Source: Actinacidiphila fildesensis
GTDB taxonomy: Bacteria; Actinomycetota; Actinomycetes; Streptomycetales; Streptomycetaceae
Reading direction: 5' to 3' (one strand)
Assembly (NCBI RefSeq): GCF_042652185.1
Contig: NZ_JBHSIX010000040.1
Length of the DNA stretch: 64,000 nt
Shown here: positions 37,488 through 46,846 of the stretch, one piece after another
Layout: the number at the start of each line of letters is the position of its first letter
Position numbering within the stretch: position 1 is the stretch's first letter
Notes under the pieces: generated by a model
What the model was told of the DNA's origin: nothing
Database searches by the model: none
The model's input: only the letters and a program-made list of their open reading frames with translations
Made by a program: the position numbers and the translations under genes

Positions 37488-37506
37488 TTTGTTGGACACC
37501 AACAAA
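37488..37506. promoter_or_regulatory. FasR-type operator before fabD
   Basis: TTTGTTGG-ACA-CCAACAAA, perfect 8-bp arms, in the 90-bp gap between fasR and fabD. It is AT-rich for its surroundings. Binding by FasR is inferred from position. Confidence 0.65.
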
Positions 37507-37573
37507 TCGTCCAGCAGTTCTTCGTCCCTGTCCCCACGGGCGGTGAGACCCGCCCGCGAGAGAGAGTGTGTAC

Positions 37574-38569
37574 GTGCTCGTACTCGTCGCTCCCGGCCAG
37601 GGTGCCCAGACGCCCGGCTTCCTGACTCCTTGGCTCGACCTTCCCGGCGTCGCCGACCGCCTTCACTGGTGGTCCGCGGTGGCGGGGCTCGACCTTGTCC
37701 ACTACGGCACGAAGGCCGACGCGGACGAGATCCGCGACACCGCCGTGGCCCAGCCGCTGCTGGTGGCCGCAGGACTGGTCTCGGCCCTGTCGCTGTTCCC
37801 GCACCCGGCCGACGGCCGGCGCGCGGTCGGCGCGGTCGCCGGACACAGCGTCGGTGAGATCACCGCCGCCGCCGGTGCCGGGGTGATCACCGCGGAATCG
37901 GCGATGGCCCTGGTGCGACAGCGCGGACTGGCCATGGCCAAGGCCGCGGCCGTCACCACCACCGGCATGTCCGCGGTGCTCGGCGGCGACCCCGAAGAGG
38001 TCCTCGCCCACCTGGAGAAGCTCGGCCTGACCCCGGCGAACATCAACGGCGGCGGACAGATCGTCGCCGCCGGTACCGCGGAGCAGCTGGCCGCGCTCGC
38101 CGAGGACAAGCCCGAGAAGGCCCGCGTCATCGCCCTGAAGGTGGCCGGCGCGTTCCACACCCACCACATGGCTCCCGCGGTGTCCGCGCTGGAGGCCCTC
38201 GTGCCCGGTGTGACCGTGCACGATCCGGGTATCCGCTATGTGTCGAACGCCGACGGCCAGGTCGTCGGCAGTGGCGACGAGATCGTCCGCCGGCTGGTCC
38301 AGCAGGTCTCCAACCCGGTCCGCTGGGACCTGTGCATGGAGACGTTCAAGGAGCTCGGCGTCACCGCCATCATCGAGATGGCGCCGGCCGGCACGCTGGT
38401 CGGCCTGGCCAAGCGCGCGCTGCCGGGCGTCAAGACGCTGGCCCTGAAGACCCCGGACGACATCGACGCGGCTCGCGCGATCGTCGCCGAGCACGGCGAC
38501 CCGGACGCCGGCGGCGCGTCCCTGCCGCTCATCCATCCCGCGGCCGAAGAGGAGTCACCCCAGACATGA
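37574..38569 (+). CDS. fabD: Malonyl-CoA:ACP transacylase
   Basis: A 331-residue enzyme that moves malonate from CoA to ACP. APGQGAQTPG oxyanion loop, nucleophile Ser in AGHSVGEI, His in FHTHHM. GTG at 37574 follows GAGAGAG seven bases upstream; GTG at 37568 is in frame but too close to that site. Overlaps fabH (ATGA). Confidence 0.95.
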   Translation: MLVLVAPGQGAQTPGFLTPWLDLPGVADRLHWWSAVAGLDLVHYGTKADADEIRDTAVAQPLLVAAGLVSALSLFPHPADGRRAVGAVAGHSVGEITAAAGAGVITAESAMALVRQRGLAMAKAAAVTTTGMSAVLGGDPEEVLAHLEKLGLTPANINGGGQIVAAGTAEQLAALAEDKPEKARVIALKVAGAFHTHHMAPAVSALEALVPGVTVHDPGIRYVSNADGQVVGSGDEIVRRLVQQVSNPVRWDLCMETFKELGVTAIIEMAPAGTLVGLAKRALPGVKTLALKTPDDIDAARAIVAEHGDPDAGGASLPLIHPAAEEESPQT

Positions 38570-39579
38570 CGGCGAAGATCCAGCCCAGCCAGGGTGCCCC
38601 GTACGCGCGGATTCGCGGGGTCGGCGGCTACCGGCCGACCCGGGTGGTCCCCAACGAGGTGATCCTGGAGACGATCGACTCCAGCGACGAGTGGATCCGC
38701 TCCCGCTCCGGCATCTCCACGCGCCACTGGGCGAACGAGTCGGAGACCGTCGCCGAGATGTCGATCGAGGCCTCGGGCAAGGCGCTCGCGGACGCGGGTC
38801 TGTCGGCCGAGGACATCGGCGCGGTGATCGTCGCGACCGTCTCGCACTTCAAGCAGACCCCGGCCATCGCGACCGAGATCGCGTTCCGGCTCGGCGCGGG
38901 CAAGGCCGCCGCGTTCGACATCTCCGCGGCCTGCGCCGGCTTCGCCTACGGGCTGACGCTCGCCAAGGGCATGGTCACCGACGGCAGCGCCAAGAACGTG
39001 CTGGTGATCGGGGTCGAGCGGCTGAGCGACCTGACCGACCTGACCGACCGGGCGACCGCCTTCCTCTTCGGCGACGGCGCCGGCGCGGTCGTGGTCGGCC
39101 CGTCCGACGTGCCCGCCATCGGCCCCTCGATCTGGGGCTCGGAGGGCGACAAGTCCGATGTGATCGCCCAGACCGACTCGTGGGAGGTCTTCCGCGCCGG
39201 CGGCCAGCCGGAGACGGGGAAGTTCCCGGCGCTGCGCCAGGAGGGCCAGACGGTCTTCCGCTGGGCGGTCTTCGAGATGGCCAAGGTGGCCCAGCAGGCG
39301 CTGGACGCCGCCGGGATCACCGCGGAACAGCTCGATGTGTTCATCCCGCACCAGGCGAACATGCGCATCATCGACTCGATGATCAAGGCACTGAAGCTGC
39401 CGGAGCATGTCGCGATCGCCCGCGACATCGAGACCACCGGCAACACCTCGTCGGCCTCCATCCCGCTGGCGATGGAGCGGCTGCTGGCCACCGGCCAGGC
39501 CAAGAGCGGCGACACCGCCCTGCTCATCGGCTTCGGGGCGGGTCTCGTGTACGCCGCAACTGTGGTTACTCTCCCCTAG
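38566..39579 (+). CDS. fabH: 3-oxoacyl-ACP synthase III
   Basis: A 337-residue KAS III that starts fatty-acid chains from acyl-CoA and malonyl-ACP. The Cys of AACAGF, the His of IPHQAN and the Asn of TTGNTSSASIP form the triad. In Streptomyces it accepts branched starters. Confidence 0.95.
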   Translation: MTAKIQPSQGAPYARIRGVGGYRPTRVVPNEVILETIDSSDEWIRSRSGISTRHWANESETVAEMSIEASGKALADAGLSAEDIGAVIVATVSHFKQTPAIATEIAFRLGAGKAAAFDISAACAGFAYGLTLAKGMVTDGSAKNVLVIGVERLSDLTDLTDRATAFLFGDGAGAVVVGPSDVPAIGPSIWGSEGDKSDVIAQTDSWEVFRAGGQPETGKFPALRQEGQTVFRWAVFEMAKVAQQALDAAGITAEQLDVFIPHQANMRIIDSMIKALKLPEHVAIARDIETTGNTSSASIPLAMERLLATGQAKSGDTALLIGFGAGLVYAATVVTLP

Positions 39580-39647
39580 TCACAACCCCTTCGCGGCGCC
39601 GCAGTCCCGCACGCCGCACTCCCCCGCAACACATAAGGAGCGCCGTA

Positions 39648-39896
39648 ATGGCCGCCACCCAGGCAGAGATCCTCGAAGGCCTCGCCGAGATCGTCAACGA
39701 GATCGCCGGCATCCCGGTCGAGGACGTCCAGACGGAGAAGTCCTTCACCGACGACCTGGACGTCGACTCCCTGTCCATGGTCGAGGTCGTCGTGGCCGCT
39801 GAAGAGCGTTTCGAGACCAAGATCCCGGACGACGCCGTCAAGGACCTGAAGACCGTCGGCGACGCCGTCGACTACATCCTCAAGAACCAGGCCTGA
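39648..39896 (+). CDS. acpP: Acyl carrier protein
   Basis: An 82-residue ACP; Ser41 in DVDSLSMVEV carries the phosphopantetheine arm. AAGGAG lies six bases before the ATG. Confidence 0.96.
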   Translation: MAATQAEILEGLAEIVNEIAGIPVEDVQTEKSFTDDLDVDSLSMVEVVVAAEERFETKIPDDAVKDLKTVGDAVDYILKNQA

Positions 39897-39955
39897 CATA
39901 CCCCCTGGGACGACGTGTCTGTCGCCCGCCCTTCTATACGTGGAGAGACATTCCT

Positions 39956-41218
39956 GTGAACTCGACCAATCGCACCGTGGTCGTCACCGGTATCGGCGCA
40001 ACCACACCGCTGGGTGGCGACAGCGCGTCGACCTGGGAAGGCCTGGTCGCCGGACGTTCCGGTATCAGCGCCCTGGAGCAGGACTGGGCAGCTGAGCTGC
40101 CGGTCCGCATCGCCGGTCAGATCGCCGTCGAACCGTCGGAGATCCTGCCGCGCCCGCTGCTGCGCAAGCTGGACCGCTCGGCGCAGTTCGCGGTGATCGC
40201 GGCCCGTGAGGCGTGGGCCGACGCGGGCTTCACCGCCAAGGCCGGCGAGGACTCCTCGATCGACCCGGACCGGCTCGGCACCGTCGTCGCCTCCGGCATC
40301 GGTGGCGTCACGACGCTGCTGGGCCAGTACGACGTGCTCAAGGAGCAGGGCGTCCGCAAGGTCTCCCCGCACACCGTTCCCATGCTCATGCCGAACAGCC
40401 CGTCCGCCAACGTCGGCCTCGAGGTCAACGCGCGGGCCGGCGTTCACTCGTTGGTGAGCGCGTGCGCCTCCGGCGCGGAAGCGGTCGGCTACGCCATCGA
40501 GATGATCCGCACCGGCCGCGCCGATGTGGTCGTCGCGGGCGGCACCGAGGCGGCCATCCACCCGCTGCCGATCGTCGCCTTCGCCAACATGATGGCGATG
40601 TCGAAGAACAACGACGACCCGCACGGCGCTTCGCGCCCGTACGACAAGGGCCGTGACGGCTTCGTCCTCGGTGAGGGCGCGGGCGTCATCGTCCTGGAGT
40701 CGGCCGAGCACGCCGCGCAGCGCGGCGCCAAGGTCTACTGCGAGGCGCTGGGCCAGGGCCTGTCCGCGGACAGCCACCACATCGCCCAGCCCGAGCCGAC
40801 CGGCCGCGGCATCTCCGCCGCGCTGGAGCACCTGATCGCCTCCACCGGTCTGAACACCTCCGAGATCATGCACCTGAACGCGCACGCCACCTCGACCCCG
40901 CAGGGTGACGTCGCCGAGGTCAAGGCGCTCGCCAAGGTGCTGGGCCACGAGCTGGACCACATCGCGATCTCCGCCACGAAGTCGATGACCGGGCACCTGC
41001 TCGGCGGCGCGGGCGGCATCGAGTCCGTCGCCACCGTGCTCGCGCTCCACAACCGCCTCGCCCCGCCGACGATCAACATTGTCGAGCTGGACGACGAGGT
41101 CGACGCGAAGCTGGTCTCCACCGAGGCGAAGCCGCTGCCGGAGGGACCGGTCATCGCCCTCAACAACTCGTTCGGCTTCGGCGGTCACAACGTCGTCCTG
41201 GCGTTCCGCACCGTCTGA
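39956..41218 (+). CDS. fabF: 3-oxoacyl-ACP synthase II
   Basis: A 420-residue KAS II for chain elongation. Cys in SACASGAEA, His in NAHATSTPQGD and His in MTGHLLGGAG are present. GTG start with GGAGAGA. It closes the fabD-fabH-acpP-fabF operon and is followed by a perfect terminator. Confidence 0.95.
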   Translation: MNSTNRTVVVTGIGATTPLGGDSASTWEGLVAGRSGISALEQDWAAELPVRIAGQIAVEPSEILPRPLLRKLDRSAQFAVIAAREAWADAGFTAKAGEDSSIDPDRLGTVVASGIGGVTTLLGQYDVLKEQGVRKVSPHTVPMLMPNSPSANVGLEVNARAGVHSLVSACASGAEAVGYAIEMIRTGRADVVVAGGTEAAIHPLPIVAFANMMAMSKNNDDPHGASRPYDKGRDGFVLGEGAGVIVLESAEHAAQRGAKVYCEALGQGLSADSHHIAQPEPTGRGISAALEHLIASTGLNTSEIMHLNAHATSTPQGDVAEVKALAKVLGHELDHIAISATKSMTGHLLGGAGGIESVATVLALHNRLAPPTINIVELDDEVDAKLVSTEAKPLPEGPVIALNNSFGFGGHNVVLAFRTV

Positions 41219-41233
41219 CAGCCACAGCGCCGA

Positions 41234-41275
41234 AACGGCCTGTTCCCCGGTCCGCCGACCGGGGAACAGGCCGTT
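41234..41275. terminator. Terminator after fabF
   Basis: A 19-bp perfect stem (AACGGCCTGTTCCCCGGTC) with a 4-nt loop. Confidence 0.85.
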
Positions 41276-41312
41276 CTCGCGTCAGGCGCCCGTTCACGGG
41301 CAGGCGACGTCC

Positions 41313-41717
41313 TTACGGGCAGGCCACGACCTGAGCGGCCCAGGAGAGACCGCCGCCGAAGCCCAGCAGCAGCACCGGGGCGCCCCGCGGGATCGTGCGG
41401 TCCTCGACGAGCTTGGAGAGCGCCAGCGGGATCGAGGCGGCGGACGTGTTGCCCGAGACCGTGACATCGCGGGCCACGACGGCCTGCGGGGCATCCAGTT
41501 GGCGCACCAGCGAGTCGATGATCCGCAGGTTCGCCTGGTGGGTGACGATACCGCCCAGGTCCGCGGGGGTGAGGCCGGCGCGGCGGCAGGCCTCGACGGC
41601 GACGGGTGCCAACTCGGTGGTGGCCCAGCGGAAGACGGTCTGGCCGTTCTGCCGGAAGCGCGGCTGCCAGTCGTCCTGGAGGCGGACGGCGTCCCCGCGG
41701 GCGGGGTCGGAGCCGCC
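41313..41717 (-). pseudogene. C-terminal remnant of a second KAS III (FabH-like)
   Basis: About 134 residues match only the last third of FabH: QNGQTVFRWATTELAPVA, the His motif GIVTHQANLRIID and the Asn motif SGNTSAASIPLAL, ending GFGGGLSWAAQV. Similarity starts abruptly near 41717; the sequence before it is Arg/Pro/Gly-rich and unrelated, and the active-site Cys domain is missing. It faces the intact fab operon. It is probably a decayed paralogue. Confidence 0.7.
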
Positions 41718-41782
41718 GCGCCCGCCGCGCGGTGGCGCGGCTGCTGGACGGACCCGCCGCGAACTGAGCGAGGTACCGGCCG

Positions 41783-42658
41783 CTACGTGTCGAAGCTCGC
41801 GAAGTACGAGGCCGCCATGTCCTCGCCGCCGTGCCCCTGGCCGGCCGCGCGGCTGAAGCGCTCCGCGCCCGCCGCGGCCACGTCCAGCTGGACGCCGTGC
41901 GCCTCGCCGGCGGCGACGATGAGCCGGGCGTCCTTCAGCGCGCCGTCGACCGTGAAGTTCGGTGCGAAGTCACCACTGAGCATCGCCTCGGCCTTCAGAC
42001 GCAGATACGGCAGGTCGAGCGGGCCGCCGTCGAGCGCCTCGAAGAAGTGCCGGGGGTCCACGTCCAGGCCCTTGGCCAGGGCCATCGCCTCGGCCGCGCC
42101 GTTGGTGACCGCCAGCACCCAGCTGTTGAGAACCAGCTTGAGGCTGCTGGCCGCTCCCTTCCCGCCGTCGTCGCCCAGCCACAGGACCTTGCGCCCGACG
42201 GCGTCGAAGACCCGGCCCGCCACCGGCCGGGCGGCTTCCGGGCCGGCCGCCAGCACCGTCAGTTGACCCGCTTCCGCGGCCGACCGGGTGCCGAGCACGG
42301 GCGCGTCGACGAAGTGCGCGCCACGCTCGCGGGCCAGGGCCGCCAGCGGTGCCAGCGCGTCGGGCCCCACGGTGCACATCTGGGCCCACACCACACCCTC
42401 GCGCAGCCCGGGGGACGCCTCCCGCATCGTCCGGAGCACGGACGGGCCGTCGAGCAGCATGGTGACGACGGCGTCCGCGCCGCGGACCGCCTCGACCGGG
42501 TCGCCGGTGATGTGCACTCCGGCGGCGGCCAGCGGCTCGGCGCGGGCGAGGGTGCGGTTCCAGGCGCGCACTTCGAGCCCGGCGGCGGCGAGGTTGCGCG
42601 CCATGCCCGCGCCCATGAGGCCGGTGCCGAGCACCGCTACGGAAAGTGTGTCGTCCAT
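41783..42658 (-). CDS. Beta-hydroxyacid dehydrogenase (NAD(P)-binding)
   Basis: A 291-residue enzyme of the 3-hydroxyisobutyrate dehydrogenase family: GTGLMGAGMARNL dinucleotide fold, DAPVLGTRSAAEAGQL substrate loop, and KGAASSLKLVLN with the catalytic Lys. Substrate unknown. Confidence 0.88.
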   Translation of the reverse strand: MDDTLSVAVLGTGLMGAGMARNLAAAGLEVRAWNRTLARAEPLAAAGVHITGDPVEAVRGADAVVTMLLDGPSVLRTMREASPGLREGVVWAQMCTVGPDALAPLAALARERGAHFVDAPVLGTRSAAEAGQLTVLAAGPEAARPVAGRVFDAVGRKVLWLGDDGGKGAASSLKLVLNSWVLAVTNGAAEAMALAKGLDVDPRHFFEALDGGPLDLPYLRLKAEAMLSGDFAPNFTVDGALKDARLIVAAGEAHGVQLDVAAAGAERFSRAAGQGHGGEDMAASYFASFDT

Positions 42659-42721
42659 ACCGGCACGTTAGACCCCGCGACGGGACCTACGGCAAGGGCG
42701 CGGGCGGAACGTGAGGGGGCG

Positions 42722-43216
42722 TCACACGACCTGGTGCAGCCAGCGCACCGGTGCGCCCTCGCCCGCGTACCGGAACGGTTCGAGCTCGTCGTCCCACGGT
42801 TTGCCGAGCAGCCTGCCGACCTCGGTCTCCAGATCCGCCTCACCGGTGCGGGCCCGCTGGAGCGCGGCGCGGAGCCGGTCCTCGGGGATGAGGATGTCGC
42901 CGTGCATGCCCGTGACGGCGTGGAAGATGCCGAGTTCGGGGGTGCAGCTGTATCTCTCCCCTTCGGCGGCCGGGCAGGGTTCGGCCGTGACTTCGAAGCG
43001 CAGCAGGTGCCAGCCGCGCAGGGCGGACGCCAGCTTCGAGGCCGTACCGGGCTCCCCCTGCCAGGAGAACTCGGCCCGCCAGGTGCCCGGTGAGACGGGC
43101 TGGCGGATCCAGTCGAGGCTTACGCGCACGCCGAGGACGCCCGCGACAGCCCATTCGACGTGCGGGCACAGCGCGCGCGGTGCGGAGTGAACGTACAGAA
43201 CTCCACGTGTCGTCAC
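42722..43216 (-). CDS. DUF3145 protein
   Basis: A 164-residue actinobacterial protein (MTTRGVLYVHSAPRALCPHV start, WHLLRFEVTAEP middle, FRYAGEGAPVRWLHQVV end). Function unknown. Commonly found just after the fab cluster. GTG start with GGAGG. Confidence 0.85.
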   Translation of the reverse strand: MTTRGVLYVHSAPRALCPHVEWAVAGVLGVRVSLDWIRQPVSPGTWRAEFSWQGEPGTASKLASALRGWHLLRFEVTAEPCPAAEGERYSCTPELGIFHAVTGMHGDILIPEDRLRAALQRARTGEADLETEVGRLLGKPWDDELEPFRYAGEGAPVRWLHQVV

Positions 43217-43475
43217 CGGTACCTCCAGTGTGGGACGAGGTTCGCCTTCCCCAGCGGCCTCACGCCCGAACCGGCTGCTTCCGGGGCAACATTAGATATT
43301 CTGCACCATTGATAACAAACAGGACAAGAGTGAACTCCTGCCAACTGGGCTTCGGTAAACCTCCCGCCGGTTCTCCTGGGCTGTCAGGGAAAAGCTACCG
43401 TGCGGCGTCTCCAGAGGAGTGACGTACCGTCGGGCTCGGACCAGATGTCACCCACTCGTCGGAGGGGATCACCGG

Positions 43476-44357
43476 ATGCGACCGTTCCTGCGAGGCTGCG
43501 TGGCCGCTGCCGCCGCCTCCCTGTTGCTGGCCGGATGCTCCGGAGGGGGAACCGCACCGCACGAGAAACCGGCCGCCCCGGTCAGCCGCAAACCTGTTCC
43601 CCGGCCCACCCCCACGTGGAACGCGCACCCCGCGTCGATCGCCGCGCTGGGCGATTCCATCACCCGTGGCTTCGACGCCTGTTCCCTGCTGGCGGACTGC
43701 CCCGAGGTCTCCTGGGTCACCGGCACCCGCAGCCAAGTGGACAGCATCGCCGGGCGGGTACTGACCGCCACCGGCATCGCCGCCAACAGCTGGAACCTCG
43801 CCAAGAGCGGCGCCCGGATGTCGGATCTGCCGGACCAGGCGGTGGCGGCCGCCGCGAAGAAACCGTCACTGGTGACGGTCCTGATGGGCTCCAACGACGC
43901 CTGCCGGGACTCCGTCGACGACATGACACCGGTGGCCGACTTCCGCGCCGACTTCACCCGGGCGATGACCGGGCTGCACAGCGCCCTGCCGAAGTCCCAG
44001 GTGTTCGTGGCGAGCATTCCCGACCTCAAGCGGCTGTGGGAGGTGGGCAAGGAGAACCCGCTCGGCAAGCAGATCTGGAAGCTCGGCATCTGCCCCTCGA
44101 TGCTGCGCGACGCGGACTCGGTGAGCGAGAGCGCGCAGAGCCGGCGGGACGCGGTCCGGGCGCGCGTGGTGGCGTACAACCGGGTCCTCAAGGAGGTCTG
44201 CGCGAAGTACCAGCACTGCCGCTACGACGGCGGCGCGGTCTTCGACTACCGCTTCACGTCGGACGAGTTGAGCAGCTGGGACTGGTTCCACCCCAACGCC
44301 CAGGGCCAGGCGCAGCTCGCCCGGATCCTCTACACGGCGGCGTTCGCGAAGCCGTGA
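43476..44357 (+). CDS. SGNH/GDSL hydrolase lipoprotein
   Basis: A 293-residue exported esterase or lipase. Lipobox LLAGC at Cys21, then a Pro-rich linker, GDSIT (nucleophile Ser), GSNDAC (Asn) and DWFHPN (Asp/His). ATG at 43476 follows GGAGGGG. Six further Cys suggest disulphides. Confidence 0.88.
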   Translation: MRPFLRGCVAAAAASLLLAGCSGGGTAPHEKPAAPVSRKPVPRPTPTWNAHPASIAALGDSITRGFDACSLLADCPEVSWVTGTRSQVDSIAGRVLTATGIAANSWNLAKSGARMSDLPDQAVAAAAKKPSLVTVLMGSNDACRDSVDDMTPVADFRADFTRAMTGLHSALPKSQVFVASIPDLKRLWEVGKENPLGKQIWKLGICPSMLRDADSVSESAQSRRDAVRARVVAYNRVLKEVCAKYQHCRYDGGAVFDYRFTSDELSSWDWFHPNAQGQAQLARILYTAAFAKP

Positions 44358-44436
44358 AACAGCTGCTTCCGACCCCTTCAACTCCCCTGTTCCTTGCGGA
44401 CAGAAGCTGACCGCAAGGGTCCGTAACGTACTGCTC

Positions 44437-45921
44437 ATGGACACGAAGAACGCACTTCACCGGTACCGCTGGCTCGGGTACACCGCCGTCATCGCGGCGA
44501 GCGTCATGGACCTGCTGGACTCGACCGTCGCCAATGTCGCGGCGCCCGCGATCCGCACCGGACTTGGCGGCTCGTACGCCGACCTCCAGTGGATCGCGGC
44601 GGGCTACACCCTCGCCATGGCGGTCGCGCTCCTCACCGGCGGACGGCTGGGCGACATGTACGGCCGCAAGCGGGTCCTGCTGGCCGGGATCGCCGGGTTC
44701 ACCGTCACCTCGATGATGTGCGCGGCGGCGCAGTCCCCGGAGATGCTGATCGTGGCGCGGATCGCGCAGGGAGTGTGCGGCGCGGTGATGCTGCCGCAGG
44801 GCTTCGGGCTGACCCGGGACCTGTTCCCCGCCTCCGAGATGAAGAAGGCGTGGGGGATCTTCGGTCCGCTGATGGGGCTGTCCGCGGTGATGGGCCCGAT
44901 CATCGCCGGCGTGCTGATCCACGCCGACCTGTTCGGTACCGGCTGGCGCATGATCTTCGGCATCAACCTGCCGATCGGCGCGTTCGCGTTCGTGATGGGC
45001 TGGAAGTACCTGCCGGACGTGGCCCCGACCGCCCGCGGCGCGCGGCTGGACCTCCCCGGGGTGCTGCTCGCCGGAACCGGCGCCTTCCTGCTGGTCTTCC
45101 CGCTGGTGCAGGGCCGTGAACTGGGCTGGCCCACCTGGGTGCTGGTGATGCTCGTCGCCTCGCTGCCGGTCCTGGCCGTCTTCGCCCGCTACCAGGTGCT
45201 GCGCAAGCGCTCGGGCCGTACGCCGCTGGTGGAGCCCAGCGTCTTCACCAAGCGGGCCTACGTCTCCGGGGTCGCGTTCGCCATCGCCTTCACCGCGTCC
45301 ATGGGCGGCATGATCCTCACCCTCGGCATCTTCCTGCAGCTCGGCCTCGGTTACACGGCCCTGCACTCCAGCCTGACCACGGCGCCCTGGGCGCTGGGCG
45401 CGCTCTTCGGCTCCGCCTTCGGCGGCATCATGATGGCCCGCCTCGGCCGCCGGATCCTGCACCTCGGCCTGCTCCTGATGGGCGGCGGACTGCTCGCCCT
45501 CCACGGCGTCTTCCAGTGGGCCGGCGCGGACATCACGGACTGGGACTTCGCCGCCCCGCTGCTGGTCGGCGGCGCCGGGATGGGCATGATCTTCGTGCCG
45601 CTCTTCGACATCATCCTCAACGGCGTCGACGGCCACGAGATCGGCTCCGCCTCGGGCACCCTGCAGGCGCTCCAGCAGCTCGGCATGACGCTCGGCTTCG
45701 CCGTCCTGGGCACCGTCTTCTTCAACATCCTCAGCGACGCCCGGCCCGGTCCCGCCGGCCATATCGACGCCGCGCTGGACGCCGCGGGGACGACGGCGCT
45801 GTGCACGGTGGGACTGATCGCGCTGGCCTTCGTGCTCGGCTTCTTCCTCCCGAAGACGGTCCGCTCCGCGGAGGAAGCGGAAGCGGACGTCACGGCCGAC
45901 CGGGAACTCGCCCTCGTCTGA
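44437..45921 (+). CDS. MFS drug exporter, DHA2 (14-helix) type
   Basis: A 494-residue membrane transporter. Motif C-like and motif A sequences (LLDSTVANVA near 28-37; GGRLGDMYGRKRVLL near 68-82) mark the EmrB/QacA group. Exported compound unknown. Confidence 0.88.
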   Translation: MDTKNALHRYRWLGYTAVIAASVMDLLDSTVANVAAPAIRTGLGGSYADLQWIAAGYTLAMAVALLTGGRLGDMYGRKRVLLAGIAGFTVTSMMCAAAQSPEMLIVARIAQGVCGAVMLPQGFGLTRDLFPASEMKKAWGIFGPLMGLSAVMGPIIAGVLIHADLFGTGWRMIFGINLPIGAFAFVMGWKYLPDVAPTARGARLDLPGVLLAGTGAFLLVFPLVQGRELGWPTWVLVMLVASLPVLAVFARYQVLRKRSGRTPLVEPSVFTKRAYVSGVAFAIAFTASMGGMILTLGIFLQLGLGYTALHSSLTTAPWALGALFGSAFGGIMMARLGRRILHLGLLLMGGGLLALHGVFQWAGADITDWDFAAPLLVGGAGMGMIFVPLFDIILNGVDGHEIGSASGTLQALQQLGMTLGFAVLGTVFFNILSDARPGPAGHIDAALDAAGTTALCTVGLIALAFVLGFFLPKTVRSAEEAEADVTADRELALV

Positions 45922-45951
45922 GAAGCGCCCTCGAACGCCGGACAGGCTGGT

Positions 45952-46003
45952 GTCCTCAAGCGCCGGACGGGCTGAATTTCCAGCCCGTCCGGCGCTTGAG
46001 GAC
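45952..46003. terminator. Bidirectional terminator
   Basis: A 23-bp perfect stem (arm starting GTCCTCAAGCGCCGGACGGG) with a 6-nt loop, between convergent genes. Hairpins with CAAGCGCCGGACGGGC recur in Streptomyces; a partial second copy (GAACGCCGGACAGGC) lies at 45932. Confidence 0.9.
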
Positions 46004-46007
46004 GTTC

Positions 46008-46763
46008 TCAACCTGCCTTGCGCGCCAGGAAGAACATGCTCGGCCCGAACGACACCTTCGCCAGGGGCGACTGGAGGGCGCCCTCGGCGCGGGCCAGGGC
46101 CTGGTGGGGCACGAACTTCTTGAGCTTGCTGCTGCGCAGGTTGGAGACGGACAGCGTCCGCTCCACCGTCAGACCCGCCGCCGCGAGCTGCTCGGCGACC
46201 TTGCGCGGGTGGTGGTTGACGAAGGGGATCGAGTCCCGTTCGCGGTTCTCGGCGGAGCGGATGTCGACCGGCTCGGTGGGGATGCGTTGTTGGCGGGCGG
46301 CGTAGCGGACCCGGTTGGCGGCGTGCGCGAGGTTGGCGCTCTCGATGACGGCGATGCCGCCCGGCCGCAGCAGCCGGGCGATCTCGGACAGGGCGGGCAC
46401 CGGGTCGGGCAGATGGTGCATGACGCGGATCATCGTGACGAGATCCACGCTGGCCTCGTCCATGCCGAGCCGGCCCGCGCTCATCAGCCGCATCGCGACG
46501 TTGGTCTCACCGGCGAGGAACTCCTCGGCGTCCGAAAGCTGCTTCCTGCTCGAGTCGACGAGCGTGACGTGATCGGCGAACTCCCGCAGTACGGGGACGA
46601 GACGGCCGTAGCCGCCGCCGACGTCGGCCGCGTGGCCGAACCGCCGGCCGTCCAGGAGCGAGCGGAGCGCTGCGACCTCGGCATCGTGCTCGTAGCTCCG
46701 GTCCTGCCAGTACGTGCGGTAGCTGTGTTCGTTCTCGTCGTACTGGTTCGTGCGCTCCGGCAT
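46008..46763 (-). CDS. Class I SAM-dependent methyltransferase
   Basis: A 251-residue methyltransferase: ADVGGGYGRLVPVL (SAM motif I, about 46-59), TLVDSSRKQL (motif II), IRVMHHLPDP and LRPGGIAVIESAN. Acceptor unknown. ATG 46763 follows GGGAGGGG; the frame continues upstream through two tandem repeats. Confidence 0.85.
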   Translation of the reverse strand: MPERTNQYDENEHSYRTYWQDRSYEHDAEVAALRSLLDGRRFGHAADVGGGYGRLVPVLREFADHVTLVDSSRKQLSDAEEFLAGETNVAMRLMSAGRLGMDEASVDLVTMIRVMHHLPDPVPALSEIARLLRPGGIAVIESANLAHAANRVRYAARQQRIPTEPVDIRSAENRERDSIPFVNHHPRKVAEQLAAAGLTVERTLSVSNLRSSKLKKFVPHQALARAEGALQSPLAKVSFGPSMFFLARKAG

Positions 46764-46841
46764 GAACGTCCCCTCCCATGTCACTGCGGACTTCCGCATG
46801 GACCGGGTTCCCCCCCATGTCGATGCGGTCTCTCGCATGGA
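46764..46841 (-). repeat. Two tandem 39-bp repeats covering a ribosome site and start
   Basis: Units 46764-46802 and 46803-46841 are about three quarters identical, both beginning TCCATGCG and containing GACATGGG and a G-rich ribosome-like site. They keep the reading frame, giving similar 13-residue peptides (SMRxxAxTWxGTx). Confidence 0.6.
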
Positions 46842-46846
46842 CATAT

